From: Sorangium cellulosum
Lineage (GTDB): Bacteria; Myxococcota_A; Polyangia; Polyangiales; Polyangiaceae
Direction of reading: 5' to 3'
NCBI RefSeq assembly: GCF_001589285.1
Contig: NZ_JEMA01000455.1
Coordinates: 1 to 38,604 of the forward strand
DNA: 38,604 nucleotides
How positions within the stretch are numbered: position 1 is the first letter of the stretch; every line of letters begins with the position of its first letter. Under the pieces are notes generated by a model. The model was not told the origin of the DNA. It did not search any database and saw only the letters and a list, made by a program, of their open reading frames with translations. Positions 7,101 through 14,289 of the stretch are shown here, piece by piece. A program made the position numbers and the translations under genes.

Positions 7101-7720
7101 GTGCCGGGGTCGACGCTGAGACGACGGTGGTCGACGTGCCCGCGGCGACCGAGGCGACCTTGATCGAGACCATCCTCGGGAGCCCGGGGATCGCGGAGAA
7201 GATCCTGATCGCCAACGGGCTCGTAGGGATTGCCCGGATGTCGCCGCTCGCCCTTGCCGAGCGGGCCGGGATCTCCGTCAAGGAGGCCCACCGGCTGGTA
7301 GCGGCGTTTGAGCTTGGTCATCGCGTCGAGATGGCTCGCACCCGGCGACCGAAGCGGCTGAAGACCTCACGAGACATCGCTACGTTCTTTGGTCCGACGC
7401 TCCGTGGGCTTGTCCACGAGGAGGTCTGGATCGCGGGCCTGGACGCATGGCGGGGGGTTCGAGGTGTTCGGATGGTCGCTCGTGGGGGTCTGCATGGCGC
7501 GACCTTGAGGCCGGCCGATGTCCTTCGGGGCGCACTGGAGCTTGGATCGGTGACTTTCGCGATGGTCCACAACCATCCGAGCGGAGATCCGAAACCTTCG
7601 GACGAGGACGTCGAGCTGACACGGGAGATCGAGCACCGGGCGCACCTGATCGGGGTCGAACTGGTCGATCACGTGATCGTCACCCCGTCGGGGAAGTTCT
7701 CCTCCGTGTTCAAGATTTGA
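7097..7720 (+). CDS. RadC/JAB-domain protein
   Basis: The 207-residue protein has the RadC layout: an N-terminal helix-hairpin-helix-like region (residues about 35-80, IARMSPLALAERAGISVKEA) and a JAB1/MPN+ domain. The JAMM metal motif is complete: E109 (EEVWIAG), H158 and H160 in HNHPSGDPKPSDED, and D169. JAMM enzymes are zinc hydrolases; RadC members have no settled biochemical role and are frequent on mobile and genomic-island DNA. The start overlaps the sigma-like gene by 4 bp, so all four genes from 4883 appear to be one transcript. A hairpin follows 38 bp after the stop. Confidence 0.85.
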   Translation: MSAGVDAETTVVDVPAATEATLIETILGSPGIAEKILIANGLVGIARMSPLALAERAGISVKEAHRLVAAFELGHRVEMARTRRPKRLKTSRDIATFFGPTLRGLVHEEVWIAGLDAWRGVRGVRMVARGGLHGATLRPADVLRGALELGSVTFAMVHNHPSGDPKPSDEDVELTREIEHRAHLIGVELVDHVIVTPSGKFSSVFKI

Positions 7721-7758
7721 ACCGATCCCAACGGTGCGGGGGAGGACGATCTCCTCAG

Positions 7759-7798
7759 CGAAACCGGTAAAGCTGGCTCGGACGAGCGCCGGTTTTCG
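7759..7798 (+). terminator. terminator-like hairpin after the RadC gene
   Basis: CGAAACCGG (7759-7767) pairs with CCGGTTTTCG (7789-7798) with one bulged T. An internal CTCG/CGAG mini-stem sits within the loop and a TTTT tract lies in the descending arm. Its position directly after a four-gene unit supports transcription termination. The interval from 7799 to 8006 shows nothing further that I can support. Confidence 0.5.
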
Positions 7799-8006
7799 TG
7801 GTACTCGGTGATCCCCTCGAGCAGTTCCCAGCTCTTCTGGGTGGCACCGGCCCCCGCGTTTGCGACCGGAGGGCCGGCGCGAGAGCTGCCCAACAGGTCG
7901 GGCTGGCTCCGGATCGTGTGAACTGCAACCCTTCACGCAATCGCGATCTGATATGGTCAGGAAAGAAGTCGCCGATCTGTTCGGAGCCGTGGGAACAGAC
8001 GGTGAC

Positions 8007-8453
8007 TTAATTTTTTACGCGCGGCGCGACTGGTGCGTTACAGGTGGGACATGGCATTATGGGGCTGACCAAGTCCCATTCGTGCTCATGTGGGCAACGG
8101 ACCTTGACGCTCTTCTGACGCTGGCTGTGATAATGTTGCCTGCCGTTCTCATCTGTATAGTCGTCCATGTCGTCGGGGTTTGCCGTGATGCTACGGACGA
8201 CTTTTCCCGCCTTGCCGCACTTAGGGCACACGGGCCCGGTTTCGATCCCTAGCTGAGCAGCAGTTTGCTTTACAGCCTCGACGGCACCACTCATCGGCGA
8301 TATCTGAGACGCCCCCCGCGTCAGCCACCCGGAGCCGCCACAGCGATCGCAAATCACGGGTACGGGACGCTCATTTGGGAAGAGGGCCTCCTGCCACTTC
8401 CCACGACCCGCGCAGTCCGGACAACGCACCTTTTCGGAGTGGGATTCAGTCAT
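8007..8453 (-). CDS. DnaJ-type zinc-finger protein
   Basis: The 148-residue protein begins MTESHSEKVRCPDCAGRGKW and carries a pair of CxxCxGxG units (CPDCAGRG and CDRCGGSG). These are the zinc-binding repeats of DnaJ and of many small cysteine-rich proteins. Further CxxC pairs follow (CPKCGKAG and CPTCNAP). No J domain is present. Clusters of zinc knuckles suggest a nucleic-acid or protein interaction role. The ATG at 8453 is chosen because GGAGGT lies 7 nt upstream. A perfect 19-bp inverted repeat sits immediately 5' of that ribosome binding site and would lie in the mRNA leader. Confidence 0.75.
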   Translation of the reverse strand: MTESHSEKVRCPDCAGRGKWQEALFPNERPVPVICDRCGGSGWLTRGASQISPMSGAVEAVKQTAAQLGIETGPVCPKCGKAGKVVRSITANPDDMDDYTDENGRQHYHSQRQKSVKVRCPHEHEWDLVSPIMPCPTCNAPVAPRVKN

Positions 8454-8469
8454 TAAGCCCACCTCCTAC

Positions 8470-8516
8470 CACATGAACGCCGCTCGCGGAAGACTGACGC
8501 GAGCGGCGTTCATGTG
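8470..8516. promoter_or_regulatory. 19-bp perfect inverted repeat in leader of zinc-finger gene
   Basis: CACATGAACGCCGCTCGCG (8470-8488) and CGCGAGCGGCGTTCATGTG (8498-8516) are exact reverse complements around a 9-nt loop. Neither side has a T-run, so a simple intrinsic terminator is unlikely. The element ends 2-3 bp from the ribosome binding site of the leftward gene. It could be a leader hairpin controlling translation or the binding site of a dimeric protein. Confidence 0.8.
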
Positions 8517-8603
8517 CTCGGCCATCCGTGAGCAGAATCCCGACGGCGCTCTTACCCCCAGCAGCCATCAGGGGCACGTCGGTACCGTGCAAACGAAAAA
8601 ACT

Positions 8604-8621
8604 ACGTGATCTATATCACGT
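8604..8621. promoter_or_regulatory. CRP/FNR-like palindrome
   Basis: ACGTGAT (8604-8610), CTAT and ATCACGT (8615-8621) form a perfect 7-bp inverted repeat with a GTGA-N6-TCAC core, the spacing typical of CRP/FNR superfamily sites. It lies in AT-richer DNA. Two GCGTCATT direct repeats follow at 8642-8649 and 8660-8667, 18 bp apart. Which gene it would control is unclear: the zinc-finger gene lies about 150 bp to the left and no gene starts close on the right. Confidence 0.45.
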
Positions 8622-8701
8622 TAGCGGACTGACTGGCGCTTGCGTCATTTGTACGCATCGCGTCATTGTATGCCGAGCTCGGCCGGGTACGATGACGCGC
8701 G

Positions 8702-8759
8702 TGCCCTAGAATCCGCCCGCTCGCCTCGCAACCCCGCCCAAGAACCCGGATCTAGGGCA
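8702..8759. repeat. inverted flanking motif left of the second 22-bp array
   Basis: TGCCCTAGA (8702-8710) and TCTAGGGCA (8751-8759) are exact reverse complements 40 bp apart. The first copy also occurs at the right edge of the array at 740-979 (TTTGCCCTAGAA), linking the two repeat loci. Confidence 0.65.
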
Positions 8760-8774
8760 AAGCCGGGCCAATGG

Positions 8775-8950
8775 GCTGCGCAGGAGGGCCGGCGGGGCTG
8801 CGCAGGAGGGCCGGCGGGGCTGCGCAGGACGACCGATGGCGCTGCGCAGGAGGGCCGGCGGGGCTGCGCAGGACGACCGATGGCGCTGCGCAGGAGGGCG
8901 CCGGGGCTTGCGCAGGACGGCCGACGGCGCTGCGCAGGACGGCCGACGCG
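8775..8950. repeat. 22-bp tandem repeat array, copy 2
   Basis: Eight exact-length 22-bp units start at 8775, 8797, 8819, 8841, 8863, 8885, 8907 and 8929. Every unit contains TGCGCAGGA, and seven of eight have the palindrome CTGCGCAG. The second half alternates between types such as GGGCCGGCGGG, CGACCGATGGC and CGGCCGACGGC. No gene is supported across it. Downstream, from 8951 to about 9327, I see nothing that can be called. Confidence 0.85.
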
Positions 8951-9327
8951 GCCGCCCCGGATCGAGCACGCCGTGGGACTCGCCCTGGACCGGCGTGCGC
9001 ATGGCAAGCGTTGCCTTCATGGCAAGGCTTGCCAGCCCCCCGGGAGGCAAAAGCGGCAAGGACTGCCATCGCGCGCCGATGCCCGCGCCCCGGACGCGAC
9101 GAGGCGACCGCTCCCGCGCTCCGCCGGGACGGGCGCCCCCTCGTCGCGCCGGAGCGTCACAGGCCAGATCTCCGTGGCACGCTCGTTGCGATGTCGCGAT
9201 GTCGATGGGTGGGCGCCGAGCGAGGTGAGGGCGCCGCTCCCATCACGGATCGGCCGCTCGCCTCGCATCCACAACTGACCTGCTCCGCGTCGCGCAAGCG
9301 TCGCCGGAACTGCGTCGCAGGCGGCGG

Positions 9328-9555
9328 GTGGCGGCACGCCCCATGGGACCGGGAAAGCTGCCCGGCCACTCGGCCCCCTCCGTTCAGGAATACGAGAAAG
9401 CCGCGCGCTGCATTGCCGTACTGAAGAACACTTGTGCGGACTTCCTCGATATCGACGCTCTGTTCGACTCGCACGCCGAGTGCTCCACGGTCTTCGTGGG
9501 CAAGGTGGCCGATGGCGGCGAATGCACCGATGACAAGCCAAGGAGATTGCAATGA
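9328..9555 (+). pseudogene. remnant of a Cys-rich secreted-protein gene
   Basis: The open frame encodes EYEKAARCIAVLKNTCADF, a DALFDSHAECSTVFVGKVAD motif and GGECTDD, then stops with an unnatural KPRRLQ tail. The pattern CADF...C..VFVGKVADGGECTDD is, from memory, an internal block of longer myxobacterial Cys-rich secreted proteins, which continue with more Cys after this point. Here the N-terminus lacks a signal peptide and the C-terminus is cut. The stop overlaps the start of the next lipoprotein gene (ATGA at 9552-9555), so a deletion joining two related genes is a plausible origin. Confidence 0.55.
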
Positions 9556-10268
9556 AACGTGACTTTCGCACCGGTTGGCTCGTGTCGATGATGGCCCTGT
9601 CCACGCTGGTGGTGGCGTGCAGTGACAGCGGCGGCGGGCCGAGCAGCAGCGGTGGCGGCAGCGGCGGCAGCGGCGGCAGCGGCGGCAGCGGCGGCAGCGG
9701 CGGCAGCGGCGGCAGCACCGGCACCACCATGGTCGGCGACGGCGGCAGCGGCGGCAGCGGCGGCAGCACCGGCGGCGAAGCGGAAGGCCCGAGCGCTATG
9801 CAGGCGTGCTTGGCTATCTGTGAGTCGCACAAGCTGTACGGCTGCGATCCGCCGGATCTGGACTGCGGCGCCAGCTGTGGCCTGGTGGTCATCCCGCTGT
9901 CCCGCCCCGCGTGCGAGGACGAGCTCGTCGCGTACTATTCGTGTTGGCTGCCTGAAGCCTCCACCTGTAAGGAGGGGTTGCCCGCAGACTGCCAGGACGA
10001 GAAGGACGCGTACTCCGCGTGCCTCGACGCTCACGGCTGCCGCGGCCTGAAGTGCGAATACCCGCACGGCCTGGAGGGCAACGAGTGCGCGTGTTCGTCC
10101 ACGTGCCTCAGCAAGGAGCACGAGGTCAAATGCGGGCCGACCGAGGACGGCACGACGATGTGCTCGTGCCTCGTCGAGGGCGTCGAGGTCGGGACGTGCG
10201 AGGGCGCGCCCAGGGAGGTGTGTCACCTCACGCAGGGCTGCTGCCAGCAGTTCTTCGACATCAACTGA
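9552..10268 (+). CDS. Cys-rich lipoprotein with Gly-Ser linker
   Basis: The 238-residue protein has a signal peptide (MKRDFRTGWLVSMMALSTL) with a lipobox ending LVVAC. A (GGS)n linker of about 50 residues follows, then a Cys-rich C-terminal domain with more than 20 Cys and motifs such as CLAICESHKLYGC and CDPPDLDCGASC. The many paired Cys suggest disulfide bonds outside the cytoplasm. An AAGGAG element lies 6 nt before the ATG. The layout of lipobox, Gly/Ser linker and Cys-rich domain is characteristic of surface lipoproteins in Polyangiales; the function is unknown. Confidence 0.8.
   Translation: MKRDFRTGWLVSMMALSTLVVACSDSGGGPSSSGGGSGGSGGSGGSGGSGGSGGSTGTTMVGDGGSGGSGGSTGGEAEGPSAMQACLAICESHKLYGCDPPDLDCGASCGLVVIPLSRPACEDELVAYYSCWLPEASTCKEGLPADCQDEKDAYSACLDAHGCRGLKCEYPHGLEGNECACSSTCLSKEHEVKCGPTEDGTTMCSCLVEGVEVGTCEGAPREVCHLTQGCCQQFFDIN
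9654..9716. repeat. 9-bp tandem repeat coding for Gly-Gly-Ser
   Basis: Seven consecutive copies of GGCGGCAGC lie inside the lipoprotein gene, with two more at about 9741-9765. Because the unit is a multiple of three, copy changes would alter linker length without a frameshift. Confidence 0.8.
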
Positions 10269-10427
10269 CCGCTCGTCTCGCTCACCGCTCCTCCCCGCCG
10301 CGCGCCTCCACGTCGTGCCGCGCCCCCGGCGTCCGGTCCCCGGCCCCGGGGCGCTCGTTGACCGACTGGGGTCGATGGCGCGCGTGTTGAGGCATGCGCG
10401 TCCGCCTACCCGGACGACTGGAGAACA

Positions 10428-11255
10428 TCACGCGCCCGCCGCGATCGCATCCTGGAGGCGCGGGAACTCGGGCTTGAAGCCGAGATCTTCGCGGATGCGG
10501 CGGCCGTCCAGGAGTACCTCGAAGGCTCGGGCCGCTTCGCCGGCCGAGCCGTCGGGCGGTGGGGCGCCGACCGACGCGAAGAGGGTGGCGACGTCGGGGG
10601 CTTCGTCGTCGACCACGTTGTAGATGCGGTGCGAAGGCGATGCGGTGTCGAGCACGCGCGCGACAGCCTGCGCGACGTCGGCGTGATGAATCACGGCCAT
10701 GCGCTGCGACGGCGCCCAGCCGCGCATCATCGGGATCGCTTCCTCGATGTGCGGATCACCGTCGCCGTAGACGAAGGGGAGGCGGAGGACGCGCACATCG
10801 AGGCCCTCGAGGGCGAGGAGCGCGCGTTCGGCGGCGAGCTTGCTCGCGGGGTAGCCCGGTAGCGGCGCGCAGTCGTCGCCCTCGCGGGCGAGGCGGCCGC
10901 CGCTCGGTCCGTAGACCAACCCGGTGCTGGTGAAGACGAAGCGCTTCACGTTCGCGGCGCGGGCGGCGGCCGCGAGTCGTTGCGTGCCGAGGTCGTTGAC
11001 GGTGTGCGCTTGTTCCGGGGTGGCGCCGCGGAAGAAGGCGGCGCAGTGGACGACCGCGTCGATGCCGCGCACCGCGGGCGCGAGCGAGGCTTCGTCGAGG
11101 AGATCGCCCTTCACGATCTCGACCTGGTGCTCGCGCAGCTCGGCGGCGCGGTCCGGATCGCGCACGAGGGCGCGGACATGATCGCCCCGGCGGGCGAGGC
11201 GCTTTGCGAGACGGCTTCCGACCTTTCCGGTCGCTCCGGTGACGAGGATCTTCAT
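10428..11255 (-). CDS. NAD-dependent epimerase/dehydratase (extended SDR)
   Basis: The 275-residue protein has the dinucleotide-binding TGATGKVG (residues 6-13) and DLLD (51-54). It also has the HCAAFF segment near 70 and the catalytic Y135-x3-K139 (YPASK), with FTSTGLVYG before it. These are the hallmarks of extended short-chain dehydrogenases acting on nucleotide sugars, flavonoid-like or steroid substrates; the substrate cannot be told from sequence. The ATG at 11255 is preferred because the Rossmann strand begins there, although the frame is open to 11339. It is divergent from the DUF433 gene, with 137 bp between starts. Confidence 0.85.
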   Translation of the reverse strand: MKILVTGATGKVGSRLAKRLARRGDHVRALVRDPDRAAELREHQVEIVKGDLLDEASLAPAVRGIDAVVHCAAFFRGATPEQAHTVNDLGTQRLAAAARAANVKRFVFTSTGLVYGPSGGRLAREGDDCAPLPGYPASKLAAERALLALEGLDVRVLRLPFVYGDGDPHIEEAIPMMRGWAPSQRMAVIHHADVAQAVARVLDTASPSHRIYNVVDDEAPDVATLFASVGAPPPDGSAGEAARAFEVLLDGRRIREDLGFKPEFPRLQDAIAAGA

Positions 11256-11392
11256 GACCGCGATGCTAGCGACGCGCCCGGGTTGGGAATTGGAAGAAGC
11301 GGACAATGTCACGCGCGGGCATGCGCGGTCGGCGCGCACGTCGGCAGCAGAGGCTGCTGAAGCCGAGCCGAAATTGTCGTAGAGTTCACGTC

Positions 11393-11629
11393 ATGAACCA
11401 TCGCGACCGAATCGTGCGAGATCCTCTCGTCTGCGGGGGCGAGCCGGTCATCAAGGGGACGCGGGTCACGCTCCGCACGCTGCTCGCCAGCCTGTCGGAC
11501 GGCGACGCGATCGAGGACATCCTCAGCGACTACCCGACCCTGACCGCGGACGACGTGCGCGCAGTGATCGCGTTCGCCGCGGATTCCGTCCGGGAAGACC
11601 TACCGGCGCCCAAGGTCGTCGGATTCTGA
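11393..11629 (+). CDS. DUF433 protein, probable antitoxin
   Basis: The 78-residue product begins MNHRDRIVRDPLVCGGEPVI and continues KGTRVTLRTLLASLSDGDAI, ILSDYPTLTADDVRAVIAF. This is the complete DUF433 pattern: an IxxDPxxxxGxPxIxGTRI-like strand region, then an HTH-like segment. DUF433 proteins are commonly encoded directly before DUF5615 PIN-like proteins and are regarded as their antitoxins. The stop overlaps the start of the following gene (TGATG at 11627-11631), which favours coupled translation. Confidence 0.85.
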   Translation: MNHRDRIVRDPLVCGGEPVIKGTRVTLRTLLASLSDGDAIEDILSDYPTLTADDVRAVIAFAADSVREDLPAPKVVGF

Positions 11630-12228
11630 TGCGCATCAAACTGGACGAGAATCTGCCGACATCCCTGGTCGAGGCGCTTGTGCAGCTCGGCCACGACGCG
11701 GACTCGGTGCAGCAAGAGGGGCTTCAGGGGTCGCCAGACGCCGGCGTGTGGGCGGCGGCTCAGGCGGACAAGCGTTTTCTGGTTACGCAGGATCTCGACT
11801 TCTCGGATCTGCGGCAGTTCGCCCCTGGAACACACCACGGGCTCCTGCTCGTCCGCCTCGCTGATCCAGGCCGGCGGGTACTCAAGGCCTACATCGAGTG
11901 TCTCTTCCGGACAGAGGACGTCGAGCGCTGGACCGGGTGCTTCGTGGTTGCAACGGACGGCGACGGCGGAGGGACGGCATGCTCTCCGCGCCGACGTCGG
12001 ACGGAGAACCTCATGGAAAGGCGAACCCTCGAACAGCTCGAGGCGGCGCTCGATGCCGTCAGCAAAGACCTGGCCCCGCGCGTCGAGGAGCTCGCGCAGA
12101 AGAGCACCGAAGGCGCGCTCACCCCGGAGGAGCAAAGGGAATACGCAGAGATCGTCCGCTTGAACGACAGGCTCAGCCTCCTCAAGCTCGAGGCCGAGGA
12201 GTTCTGGACGATGCGCGCGGCTTCGTGA
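11629..12228 (+). CDS. DUF5615 PIN-like toxin fused in frame to a helical protein
   Basis: Residues 1-115 form a complete DUF5615/Mut7-C-like PIN domain: MRIKLDENLPTSLVEAL, LGHDADSV and FLVTQDLDFSDL with conserved acidic residues, ending near CFVVATDG. The frame does not stop where the family normally ends. It runs through a low-complexity GGGTACSPRRRR stretch into MERRTLEQLEAALDAVS, a 71-residue acidic helical domain starting at 12013. That second part has its own GGAG element 6 nt before its ATG, so it may be made separately as the small partner usually found before HNH genes. Real fusion and two overlapping genes remain alternatives. PIN-like domains are nucleases; the target is unknown. 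Confidence 0.75.
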   Translation: MRIKLDENLPTSLVEALVQLGHDADSVQQEGLQGSPDAGVWAAAQADKRFLVTQDLDFSDLRQFAPGTHHGLLLVRLADPGRRVLKAYIECLFRTEDVERWTGCFVVATDGDGGGTACSPRRRRTENLMERRTLEQLEAALDAVSKDLAPRVEELAQKSTEGALTPEEQREYAEIVRLNDRLSLLKLEAEEFWTMRAAS

Positions 12229-12533
12229 AGCTCTCGAACGATGTGCGGGAGACGGTACAACGGCGCGCCCAGGGCGCGTGTGAGTACTGCCGGCTTCCTC
12301 AAGAAGCTTCAATCGTCCCCCATCAAGTCGACCACATCATCGGGAGGCAACGTCGTGGACCCGACGATGTTGCCACTCTGTGCCTCTGCTGTATCCATTG
12401 CAATCTGAAGAAGGGGCCTGACATCGCGTCCATCGATCCGAAGACTGGCCCCCTCGTGGCGCTGTATCACCCCAGGCGTCACGCTTGGCGCGAGCACTTC
12501 ACGGTCGCGACGGAGGTCGACCCCTCGCCATGA
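12225..12533 (+). CDS. HNH endonuclease
   Basis: The 102-residue protein starts with GTG (VKLSNDVRETVQRRAQ) overlapping the upstream stop by 3-4 bp. It has CEYCRLPQ, the metal-binding HQVDHIIGRQRRGPDD, and CCIHCNLKKGPDIASIDP, i.e. the CxxC...DHI...CxxCN organisation of the HNH family. The C-terminal part (LVALYHPRRHAWREHF) matches a common small HNH subfamily that is usually encoded immediately after a short helical protein, as here. These proteins cut DNA in known cases; a role in defence or in mobile DNA is possible. Confidence 0.85.
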   Translation: MKLSNDVRETVQRRAQGACEYCRLPQEASIVPHQVDHIIGRQRRGPDDVATLCLCCIHCNLKKGPDIASIDPKTGPLVALYHPRRHAWREHFTVATEVDPSP

Positions 12534-12581
12534 AGGACGATTCCTGCGCAAGCGCGCGGCCGCGCTGGTATCAGGGCCGTC

Positions 12582-14273
12582 ATGACGACGATGCGCGCCA
12601 AGCGAACGGTCTCGGCCCCCCGTAGAGCCGCCGGCGCGACCGCTCCAGCGGTCGCTGCTCCGCGTGCGGCGCCGGAGCGTGCCCATGTGCTCGACGTCCC
12701 GTTCGCGATGCGCGCTGTCGCGTCCGCGAGCGGCGCGCGCTGGGACGCGGAGCACGGCGTGTTCGTCGCTCGCGCAGAGACGCTCCCGCCGGCCCTCGCG
12801 CCGTTCCGCGCCGCGCCGTACTCGTGGGAGCGACGCATCGAGCGCGAGCTCAACGACGGCCCGGCGCCCGCGCCGGCCGCCCCCGCGGGGGCGATCGTCC
12901 TCCGCCCGCACCAGCTCGACGGCGTGCGGGCCATCGCGGCCGCGAAGGCCGAGAGGCGCGCCGGGTTCCTCCTCGCCGACGACGTCGGCCTCGGCAAGAC
13001 GATCACCGCCTGGGCCGCGGTCCTCGGGATGCCGGACGTCGCGACGGTGCTGATCGTTTGCCCGCTCGCCGTCGTCGCGCACTGGCGCCGCACGGTCCAG
13101 GCGATGGGCGACGCTGGCAAAGAGATCGTGATCATCAATTATGATCGGCTCGGCAAGCTCTTCGAGGTGACCCCGGAGGCGCGGCGGAGGATCCGATCGA
13201 AGAAGGGCCTCGCGCGCGCCGGCAGCGCCGCGGAGTTCGACGTGGTGATCTGGGACGAGAGCCACCGCTGCAAGAACCCGGCGGCGGCGCGCTCCAAGCT
13301 CGCTGTGAAGCTCAACGCACGCGCAGGGTTCGTGCTGTGGCTCTCGGCCACCGCGGGGCAGAACCCGCTGGAGCTATCGTATCTCGCGCCGCTCCTGGCG
13401 AGCGCGACAGGGAGCCGCTCCGCGGATCTCAAGGACTTCGAGCAGTGGTGCGAAGGCCAGGGGCTCGGGGTCACACGCGGCGCGTTCGGCAGGTGGGACT
13501 GGCGCGGCGATCCGGCGGACTGCGAGAAGGTGCGCGCGCTCCTGTTCGACGGCCGTCCCGCGGTGGGGATGCGGCGCCGCCCGGAGGACGTGGCCGGCTG
13601 GCCCGAGATCAACCGCATCCTCACCCCCATCGAGCTCGACGCCTCCGCGCGCGCGCTCTACGCCCAGGCGTGGACCGCGTTCCGCCGGGAGATGGAGCTC
13701 GTGCCGAAGGGCGCGAACCCGAGGTCGGCGCTCGCCGCGACGCTGCGCCTGCGGCAGAAGAGCTCGCTCATCCGCGTGGCGGGCACCGTGGAGCTCGTGA
13801 ATGAGCTGCTCGACAACGGGCATCAGGTCGCTGTCTCCGTCGCCTTCCTGGAGACGCTCGAGGCCGTGCAGGCCGCGCTGGCCAGCGAGCGCGTCCCGTG
13901 CGCGCTGATCCACGGCGCCATGCCGGCCGGCGAGAAGGAGGCCGAGCGCCTCCGCTTCCAGCGCGGCGAGCCGCGCGTCGTGCTCTTCACCGTGGAAGAA
14001 GGGATCTCGCTCCACCAGGGCGAGCACAACGAGGTCCCGCGCTCGGAGGTGATCCACGATCTGCGGTGGTCGGCGATCCAGATGGCGCAGATCGAGGGCC
14101 GCTGTCACCGCGATGGACGTTTTGCGCAGGTCTACTGGGCGTATGCCGACAGTACCGTTGAAGAGAAGATCGCCGCGATCGTGTGCCGCAGGATCCAGTC
14201 GATGAAGGCGATGGTCGGCGATGACGTCGAGACGATGCACGAGATCGAGCGGCTGCTCGCCGGAGCCGATTGA
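12582..14273 (+). CDS. SNF2-type DEAD/DEAH helicase with DUF5710-like N-terminus
   Basis: The 563-residue protein has a DUF5710-like segment (HVLDVPFAMRAVASASGARW, residues 35-54). An SF2/SNF2 helicase follows: motif I DVGLGKT (134-140), motif II DESH (225-228), motif III as LWLSAT, and the C-terminal lobe with ALIHGAMPAGEKE, VVLFTVEEGISLH and motif VI QIEGRCHRDG. Such short SNF2 proteins translocate on double-stranded DNA using ATP and are frequent in phages and defence islands. No nuclease domain is fused. The start is uncertain: ATG at 12582 or 12591, neither with a good Shine-Dalgarno. The first 30 residues are Ala-rich. It begins 48 bp after the HNH gene on the same strand, so cotranscription is possible. 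Confidence 0.85.
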   Translation: MTTMRAKRTVSAPRRAAGATAPAVAAPRAAPERAHVLDVPFAMRAVASASGARWDAEHGVFVARAETLPPALAPFRAAPYSWERRIERELNDGPAPAPAAPAGAIVLRPHQLDGVRAIAAAKAERRAGFLLADDVGLGKTITAWAAVLGMPDVATVLIVCPLAVVAHWRRTVQAMGDAGKEIVIINYDRLGKLFEVTPEARRRIRSKKGLARAGSAAEFDVVIWDESHRCKNPAAARSKLAVKLNARAGFVLWLSATAGQNPLELSYLAPLLASATGSRSADLKDFEQWCEGQGLGVTRGAFGRWDWRGDPADCEKVRALLFDGRPAVGMRRRPEDVAGWPEINRILTPIELDASARALYAQAWTAFRREMELVPKGANPRSALAATLRLRQKSSLIRVAGTVELVNELLDNGHQVAVSVAFLETLEAVQAALASERVPCALIHGAMPAGEKEAERLRFQRGEPRVVLFTVEEGISLHQGEHNEVPRSEVIHDLRWSAIQMAQIEGRCHRDGRFAQVYWAYADSTVEEKIAAIVCRRIQSMKAMVGDDVETMHEIERLLAGAD

Positions 14274-14289
14274 GGCCCGTCACGCGCTG

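Noticed and set aside
7669..7893. minus-strand 74-codon frame with a protein-like QKSWELLEGITEYHENRR stretch
   Set aside because: It overlaps the RadC 3' end and the terminator-like hairpin, has no ribosome binding site, and only a small part looks natural.
8601..8670. tRNA or small structured RNA in the AT-rich segment
   Set aside because: No cloverleaf or TPsiC-like GGTTCNANNCC element could be found; only the palindrome and direct repeats are present.
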